From: JBJEQG01 sp051881635
GTDB lineage: Bacteria > Bacillota > Clostridia > Oscillospirales > Acutalibacteraceae
Assembly: GCA_051881635.1 (NCBI GenBank)
Contig: JBJEQG010000016.1
Span: forward strand, 1-27,601
Reading direction: 5' to 3'
Length of the DNA: 27,601 nt
The notes beneath the pieces were generated by a model, which was given only the letters and a program-made list of their open reading frames with translations, was not told the origin of the DNA and ran no database searches. Position numbers and translations under genes: made by a program. Numbering within the stretch: position 1 is the first letter of the stretch; each line of letters begins with the position of its first letter. Shown piece by piece: positions 22,879 through 27,601 of the stretch.

Positions 22879-23310
22879 TTGAATAACCATTCAGGTTATA
22901 AAACCAAACAGCGGGAAGCGGTTTTGAATTATATTATTTCCCATAAAGACAGCCATGTTAATGTTAATCAAATTTGCGACTATTTTACAGAGAATGGTAA
23001 AACAGTCGGCGTAGCAACCGTTTATCGCCATTTGGATAAACTTATGGAGGAAGGATTAGTTCAAAAATATGTTTTGGACGGTTCAACAGGAGCGTGTTTT
23101 CAGTATGTGGACAAGCAGGAAAACTGTTCGCAGCATTTTCACTTGAAGTGTGAACGATGTGGCTGTCTTATTCATTTAGAATGTAGTCACTTTGAAACGC
23201 TGTTTCGCCATATTACAGATGAACATCAGTTTATAGTCGATCCTTTTCGTACCGTTATTTATGGTTTGTGCAAGGATTGTCAAAAGACCAAACAGGAGGA
23301 TAAAGAATGA
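22879..23310 (+). CDS. zur: Fur-family metal regulator, probably Zur
   Basis: A 143-residue Fur-family repressor starting at TTG, with AAGGGAG 11 bases upstream. The winged-helix region contains VGVATVYRHLDKLMEEGLV, the family hallmark. The dimerisation domain has FHLKCERCG and a late CKDC, the two CxxC pairs of the structural zinc, and a regulatory-site stretch around HFHLKC and HFETLF. It abuts znuA (start overlaps its stop by 4 bases) and sits behind a Fur-type operator, so it most likely represses its own zinc uptake operon when zinc is plentiful. Fur or PerR activity cannot be ruled out from sequence, but the ZnuABC context favours Zur. Confidence 0.8.
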   Translation: MNNHSGYKTKQREAVLNYIISHKDSHVNVNQICDYFTENGKTVGVATVYRHLDKLMEEGLVQKYVLDGSTGACFQYVDKQENCSQHFHLKCERCGCLIHLECSHFETLFRHITDEHQFIVDPFRTVIYGLCKDCQKTKQEDKE

Positions 23311-24257
23311 AAAAATTGCTATCTGTTATATTGACAGTATCACTCAGTACGGCGGCATTAACAGGTTGTGCTGTGTCAACAAATCAGGAAAAATCCGACT
23401 CAAATGACGAAAAAATTCGTGTTGTGGCGGTTAATTTTCCGCAATACGACTTTGTGCGTCAGCTGGCAGGCGATTTGGTTGATTTGCAGCTTTTGGTTCA
23501 ACCGGGAACAGAAGTGCATGATTATGATCCAAGTCCGCAGGATTTGATTGCCGTTCAGGAATGTGACCTTTTGATTTACATCGGCGGCGAATCGGATAGT
23601 TGGGTTGAAGATATTTTAGGTTCAACCGAATTGTCGCAAGATAAAATTTTTTCCATGATGGATTGTGTTGATAAATATTTTGAAGAAACACAAGAGGGAA
23701 TGACAGAGCATAAGGAAGAGGAGGGGGAAGAATACGACGAACATGTTTGGACTTCTCCGAAAAATGCAATAAAAATAGTCGATGCAATTTGCAAAAAGCT
23801 TTCTGCAATAGACAACGAAAACGCCTCAACCTATGAGAAAAATCGTTTGGACTATGTGCGTTCCCTCTCTACATTAGATAACCATGTTGAAGAAATTGTT
23901 GCCAATGCCAAAGAAAAGACTTTGATTTTCGGTGACCGTTTTCCGTTTTTGTATTTTGTTCGTGCATATGGTTTAGATTATTATGCTGCCTTTCCGGGCT
24001 GTTCAGAGGATAGTGAGCCAACAGCCGCGACTCTGTCTTTTTTGATAGATAAAGTCAAAGAAGAAAAGATTTCAACTGTTTTTTATATTGAACAATCAGA
24101 CCAAAAGACAGCGGATATTATTTGTGAGGAAACGGGAGCGGAAAAACTGCTTTTCCATTCATGCCATAATGTAACAAAAGCGGAATTTGACGAAGGTGTA
24201 ACTTATTTGCAGCTTATGGAGAAGAATGTGGAAAATCTCAGGGAGGCATTAAAATAA
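23307..24257 (+). CDS. znuA: Zinc ABC transporter substrate-binding lipoprotein
   Basis: A 316-residue cluster A-I metal-binding lipoprotein. Signal peptide with lipobox LTGC (Cys21). His71 (TEVHDYDPSPQD) and His146 (DEHVWTSPKNA) match the first two metal ligands. The third site, a His in most ZnuA/AdcA proteins, lies in FGDRFPFLYFVRAYGLDYYA and has no His. The following PGCSEDSEP and later IEQSDQKTAD may complete the site. The His-rich loop is replaced by a short acidic one (EHKEEEGEEYDEH). A known subgroup has this DRFPF form, so it is still probably a zinc (possibly manganese) binder. Overlaps zur by 4 bases; znuC starts one base after its stop. Confidence 0.88.
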   Translation: MKKLLSVILTVSLSTAALTGCAVSTNQEKSDSNDEKIRVVAVNFPQYDFVRQLAGDLVDLQLLVQPGTEVHDYDPSPQDLIAVQECDLLIYIGGESDSWVEDILGSTELSQDKIFSMMDCVDKYFEETQEGMTEHKEEEGEEYDEHVWTSPKNAIKIVDAICKKLSAIDNENASTYEKNRLDYVRSLSTLDNHVEEIVANAKEKTLIFGDRFPFLYFVRAYGLDYYAAFPGCSEDSEPTAATLSFLIDKVKEEKISTVFYIEQSDQKTADIICEETGAEKLLFHSCHNVTKAEFDEGVTYLQLMEKNVENLREALK

Positions 24258-24258
24258 A

Positions 24259-24975
24259 ATGGCATTGATTACTTGCAAAAATCTATCCTTTGCCTATGAA
24301 AATATGTTAGTGTCCAAAAATATCAGTTTTACCGTCAATAGCGGTGATTATCTTTGCATTGTCGGCGAAAACGGTTCTGGAAAAAGTACCTTGGTTAAGG
24401 GATTGTTGGGGTTAAAAGCACCATGTAGTGGTACAATTGAATTTTCAGACGGTTTAAAATCAAAGGAAATCGGTTATTTACCGCAGCAAACCATCGCTCA
24501 ACGGGATTTTCCGGCAAGCGTTTATGAAGTGATTTTATCCGGACGGCTCAACAGTCGTGGTTTTTGTCCTTTCTATACTAAAAAGGATAAGGAAATTGTA
24601 GCAAAAAATATGAAGCGTTTGGGTATTTCGGATTTGGGAAATCGTTGTTATCGTGACCTGTCGGGCGGTCAGCAGCAGCGTGTTCTTTTGGCAAGAGCCT
24701 TGTGTGCAAGCAAGCGTCTGCTTTTGTTGGACGAACCTGTCACAGGTCTTGACCCAATTGCCACTGATGATATGTACCGTCTTATCCAGTCACTCAATCA
24801 AAAGGAAAACATGGCAATTATTATGGTTTCTCATGATATTCATGCCGCCGTTAAGTATGCTGCACATATTCTGCACCTTAATGCTGAGGAAAGTTTTTTC
24901 GGCACACCTTTGGATTATATGAACAGCAGTGTAGGCGAATATTTTTTCAGAAAGGAGCAGCATAAATGGACTTAA
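24259..24975 (+). CDS. znuC: Zinc ABC transporter ATP-binding protein
   Basis: A 238-residue ABC ATPase. Walker A is GENGSGKST (36-44), the Q-loop is in GYLPQQT, the signature is LSGGQQQR, Walker B is LLLLDEP, and the switch His lies in MVSHDIH. It energises import of the metal captured by ZnuA. The ATG follows the znuA stop by one base and the gene overlaps znuB by 10 bases, so the three genes are translated as a unit. Confidence 0.92.
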   Translation: MALITCKNLSFAYENMLVSKNISFTVNSGDYLCIVGENGSGKSTLVKGLLGLKAPCSGTIEFSDGLKSKEIGYLPQQTIAQRDFPASVYEVILSGRLNSRGFCPFYTKKDKEIVAKNMKRLGISDLGNRCYRDLSGGQQQRVLLARALCASKRLLLLDEPVTGLDPIATDDMYRLIQSLNQKENMAIIMVSHDIHAAVKYAAHILHLNAEESFFGTPLDYMNSSVGEYFFRKEQHKWT

Positions 24976-25832
24976 TACAATTTTGGAATGAAGTCATTGT
25001 TAAGATGTTCTCTTATAGTTTTATTGTTCGTGCGATTATCGGCGGTACATTGGTATCATTGTGTGCCTCGCTTTTGGGTGTTAGCTTGGTGCTGAAACGC
25101 TATTCAATGATAGGTGACGGTTTGAGTCATGTTGGATTTGGAGCGTTGGCGATTGCGGGAGCAATCAATATTGCACCGTTAGATGTTGCCATACCCGTTA
25201 TTGTTGTTATCGTTTCAGCGTTTTTTCTCCTGCGTATCAGTAACAACAGCAAAGTTCACGGTGATGCAGCAATTGCTCTTATTTCAACCAGTGCGTTAGC
25301 TATCGGTATTACGGTTGCATCTCTCACAAACGGACTCAATACAGACCTTAACAGTTATATGTTTGGAAGTATTCTTTCCATGTCAGGTAGTGATTTATGG
25401 TTGTCTGTTATTTTATCAGCAGTTGTGTTGATTATGTTTATTTTATTTTATAACCGTATTTTTGCTGTCACATTTGATGAGAACTTTGCCAAAGCAACGG
25501 GTACTCAAACGAATGTATATAATATGTTGATTGCCGTTTTAACCGCAATTACGATTGTTTTGGGCATGAAGATGATGGGAACGCTTTTAATTTCAAGTTT
25601 AATTATTTTTCCTGCCATTACCTCTATGCGTGTATGCAAACGCTTTAAAACAGTAATGATTTCATCTGCTTTTGTTTCAGTTATCTGTTTCTTTATAGGC
25701 ATTGTTATTTCGTATATTTATAATACACCTGTGGGAGCAAGCATTGTTATTGTCAATTTGTTTGCATTGTTTGTTTATTGGATAGTTGGAGCAGCAAAAA
25801 ACAAAATACATATTTTGCGTAGACCAAATTAA
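24966..25832 (+). CDS. znuB: Zinc ABC transporter permease (ABC-3 family)
   Basis: A 288-residue membrane protein with about eight or nine hydrophobic segments. Family signatures are LVLKRYSMIGDGLSHVGFGALAI near 40-65, GDAAIALISTSALAIG near 100-115, and MGTLLISSLIIFPAITS near 210-226. It forms the import channel with ZnuC. AAAGGAG before the ATG lies inside znuC. It is last in the zur-znuACB operon, about 110 bases ahead of the small ORF of the recombinase unit. Confidence 0.92.
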   Translation: MDLIQFWNEVIVKMFSYSFIVRAIIGGTLVSLCASLLGVSLVLKRYSMIGDGLSHVGFGALAIAGAINIAPLDVAIPVIVVIVSAFFLLRISNNSKVHGDAAIALISTSALAIGITVASLTNGLNTDLNSYMFGSILSMSGSDLWLSVILSAVVLIMFILFYNRIFAVTFDENFAKATGTQTNVYNMLIAVLTAITIVLGMKMMGTLLISSLIIFPAITSMRVCKRFKTVMISSAFVSVICFFIGIVISYIYNTPVGASIVIVNLFALFVYWIVGAAKNKIHILRRPN

Positions 25833-25898
25833 AAATACATATAAACTTATTTAATATTTGGTATGTTTCTATCCAAAGAATAACGAAATAATCATGAA

Positions 25899-25936
25899 AC
25901 CTCCGTTTTTTTCATAATTATGAATGAAACGGAGGT
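25899..25936 (+). promoter_or_regulatory. Long hairpin enclosing the ribosome binding site of the recombinase unit
   Basis: ACCTCCGTTT (25899-25908) pairs perfectly with AAACGGAGGT (25927-25936), and the 14-bp palindrome TTCATAATTATGAA (25911-25924) extends the stem with only a 2-nt mismatch. The 3' arm contains the GGAGGT site of the 33-codon ORF, so the hairpin can mask translation. With no following U run it is a poor terminator. Confidence 0.75.
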
Positions 25937-25943
25937 GATTTTT

Positions 25944-26045
25944 ATGTCTGAAAAACAAGAACCGCTTGTTCATGTGATTTACACCGAAAACGCACCTGCT
26001 CTTTTGGAAATTCTTTTTAATGCCGCAAAAATTTTTATCATATAA
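25944..26045 (+). CDS. 33-aa ORF upstream of the recombinase
   Basis: A short frame with a near-perfect GGAGGTG site 7 bases before the ATG. The peptide begins MSEKQEPLVHVIYTEN, then has ALLEILFNAAKIFII, a possible amphipathic or hydrophobic helix. It ends 15 bases before the GTG of the recombinase, so the two are likely co-translated. Small ORFs are often found directly upstream of clostridial large serine recombinases; I do not recognise this one. It may encode a recombination directionality or control peptide, or only serve as a translated leader. Confidence 0.5.
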   Translation: MSEKQEPLVHVIYTENAPALLEILFNAAKIFII

Positions 26046-26060
26046 ATCGGCGGTGATATT

Positions 26061-27587
26061 GTGGATTTTCAGATAGACCTTTCAAATGATTATACAGCAG
26101 GTTTTTATATTCGGCTGTCCAAGGAGGACGAAAATGGTGGTGAGTCCCAAAGTGTTCATAACCAGCGGGATTTACTGCAATCTTTTGCCGAAAAATACAA
26201 TATCAAAAACTATGATTACTATATAGATGATGGTTACAGCGGTACAAATTTTTCCCGTCCGTCTTTTGAACGCTTGCGAAATGATATAGAAAGCGGAAAA
26301 ATCAACATGGTTGTCACAAAGGATTTATCCCGTTTAGGGCGTGACTATATCATGACAGGTTATTACACTGAAAAATTTTTTCCCGAACATCATGTGCGTT
26401 ACATTTCCATTTTGGACGGAACGGACACAGAAAGCGATTGTAGTTTAAACGACATAACACCTTTTAAAGTGGTTTTTAATGATATGTATGCTAAGGATAT
26501 TTCCCGGAAAATAAAAAGTGTAAAGCATAATCAACAAAACAACGGTTTGTTTGTCGGTGGAAAAGCTCCTTACGGTTATATTCTTTCAAAACATGAAAAA
26601 AACAAATTTGAAGTTGACCCCGTAGCCGCCAAAATCGTGCAAAGTATTTTTGAACAGGCATTACAGGGAAAAGCCTGTAAAGAAATTGCCGCTTTTTTAA
26701 ATCATTCATCAATACCTCCACCGTCCGTTTATGCTCATTATCATGAAAATGAAAGAACTGTCTTGTGGAACAGTACCCGTGTTCGTGAAATCCTAAAAAA
26801 CCAAGTTTATATTGGAAATATGGTACAACGAAAATCCAAACGCCTAAGTTATAAATCAAAGAAATCAATTCGCCTTCCAAAAGAAAAACAAACCGTTGTT
26901 CCACGCACTCATACTCCTTTGGTTGATACATCAACCTTTGACAGTGTGTCAATTTTGCTGAACAAAACCGCTAAAACCCGTTTGCGAAGATACGATTATT
27001 TGCTGCGTGGATTGGTGTTTTGCCACGAATGTGGAGAATGTATGGGTGTAATTAACCGCCCGACTAAAAAAAAGCCTGAGAATCTGTATTTTCTTTGCCG
27101 TACCTATCGCCGTACCCGTTCTCAATGTTCATGTCACTGTATTTCCGTTCAAACTGTTACAGATATTGTGCAGTCAGAAATCCGAAAAATATTGGAAAGT
27201 TTTGTGTATTCGCCAAATTTTGATATTCTTATCAAAAAGATAAATATTTTCCGTTCAAAACAAAACGCAATTTCTACACAATCGGAAAACTATCTTTCAA
27301 AAATCAATCAAAAATGCGACCGTTTGTATAATGATTATTGTCACAATATTTTATCGCAATTCGATTTTAAACGATTATATGCAAAATTCAATCAGGAACG
27401 GGAACAGTATTGTATGCTATTGCCACAAAAAAAGATTTCATCGGAAAAATTATATTCCGATGAAATCCGCCGTCAGATTTTAGAAGAATTTCCCAAAAAA
27501 CAGGAGTTTATTTGCTCTATAATTAAACGCATAGAAATTTCCGCCCAAAAAGAAATTTTCCTTACTTTTAATTTTCCTTTACCTTAA
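26061..27587 (+). CDS. Large serine recombinase (skin-type / SpoIVCA-like candidate)
   Basis: A 508-residue site-specific recombinase starting at GTG (GGCGGTG about 9 bases upstream). The resolvase domain is at about 11-160: catalytic Ser20 in YIRLS, then DDGYSGTNFSRP and VVTKDLSRLGRDYI. The recombinase domain follows (about 170-300: GKAPYGY, VREILKNQVYIGNM). A zinc ribbon comes next (FCHECGECMG ... FLCRTYRRTRSQCSCH, about 335-375), then a coiled-coil-rich C-terminus. This is the architecture of TnpX, SpoIVCA and phage integrases. The position behind an interrupted sigK, in the same orientation and at the far end of a compact element, suggests that it excises the element. A 508-residue length matches SpoIVCA (about 500). 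An unrelated integrative element is the alternative. Confidence 0.92.
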   Translation: MDFQIDLSNDYTAGFYIRLSKEDENGGESQSVHNQRDLLQSFAEKYNIKNYDYYIDDGYSGTNFSRPSFERLRNDIESGKINMVVTKDLSRLGRDYIMTGYYTEKFFPEHHVRYISILDGTDTESDCSLNDITPFKVVFNDMYAKDISRKIKSVKHNQQNNGLFVGGKAPYGYILSKHEKNKFEVDPVAAKIVQSIFEQALQGKACKEIAAFLNHSSIPPPSVYAHYHENERTVLWNSTRVREILKNQVYIGNMVQRKSKRLSYKSKKSIRLPKEKQTVVPRTHTPLVDTSTFDSVSILLNKTAKTRLRRYDYLLRGLVFCHECGECMGVINRPTKKKPENLYFLCRTYRRTRSQCSCHCISVQTVTDIVQSEIRKILESFVYSPNFDILIKKINIFRSKQNAISTQSENYLSKINQKCDRLYNDYCHNILSQFDFKRLYAKFNQEREQYCMLLPQKKISSEKLYSDEIRRQILEEFPKKQEFICSIIKRIEISAQKEIFLTFNFPLP

Positions 27588-27601
27588 CTCAGATGCGAAG
27601 T

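Larger units (their letters stand above)
22761..27601 (+). mobile_element. Putative skin-type element in sigK (left end at about 22761, right end beyond the window)
   Basis: The proposed left boundary is where sigK homology ends (after codon 211, base 22760). The element holds zur-znuACB, a 33-codon ORF and a large serine recombinase that ends 14 bases before the window edge, all in sigK orientation. In B. subtilis, Clostridioides difficile and some other clostridia, sigK is split by a skin element excised by an element-encoded serine recombinase during sporulation. At about 4.8 kb visible this would be much smaller than the roughly 48 kb and 14.6 kb examples. The right attachment site and the sigK 3' part are not visible, so the call rests on one junction plus the recombinase. 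Confidence 0.6.

Noticed and set aside
23431..23829. Minus-strand frame of 132 codons inside znuA
   Set aside because: It is the shadow of a well-supported gene; it has no ribosome binding site and no protein-like composition.
27588..27601. Right attachment site or sigK 3' fragment in the last 14 bases
   Set aside because: CTCAGATGCGAAGT shows no sigK coding similarity. A shared GATGC with the left end is too short to mean anything.

Overview
The window looks like a low-GC, spore-forming Clostridia (Bacillota) chromosome. Supporting signs are strong AGGAGG-type ribosome binding sites, consensus TTGACA-N17-TATAAT promoters, a pro-sigma-K gene, IscR-type Rrf2 and Fur-family regulators, and Gram-positive lipoproteins. 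I cannot name a species. No rRNA, tRNA or CRISPR array was recognised.

Layout. (1) 1-2800: glutamine-hydrolysing asparagine synthetase, a 42-residue Cys-rich membrane peptide on the minus strand, and a YbjN-like protein. (2) 2900-11850: HTH-WYL regulator, a 940-residue MORN-repeat protein, a Cof-type HAD phosphatase, an overlapping pair of ATPases (AAA-like and a soluble TraG/VirD4-like protein) that both carry altered P-loops, and an orphan substrate-binding lipoprotein. (3) 11860-14400, minus strand: operon SCP2-domain protein - glgB - thiS. (4) 14400-15643: a control region followed by an EamA transporter on the plus strand. (5) 15665-21163, minus strand: a sulfur/thiol block with an IscR-like regulator, HD hydrolase, ThiF/MoeB-like E1, rhodanese, a 76-residue protein, TcdA-like E1, glutamate-cysteine ligase and class II glutamine amidotransferase. 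(6) 21407-27601: an Asn-rich lipoprotein, the 5' part of sigK, zur-znuACB, a 33-codon ORF and a large serine recombinase.

The most interesting feature is region 6. sigK is intact, including its N-terminal pro-sequence, up to the region 4.2 motif ISRSYV. The reading frame then leaves the family and stops four codons later. A large serine recombinase ends 14 bases before the window edge. This is the expected layout of a skin-type element, a sporulation-specific excisable insertion in sigK. Here it would be very compact (about 4.8 kb visible) and carry a complete zinc-uptake operon with its own Zur-type promoter-operator as cargo. The sigK 3' part is not in the window, so decay of sigK remains an alternative.

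Other points worth attention: two 27-nt motif copies (24/27 identical) containing a LexA-like half site, 6.7 kb apart in opposite orientation; a hairpin that buries the ribosome binding site upstream of the recombinase; and the glutamate-cysteine ligase/amidotransferase pair, which recalls EgtA/EgtC.
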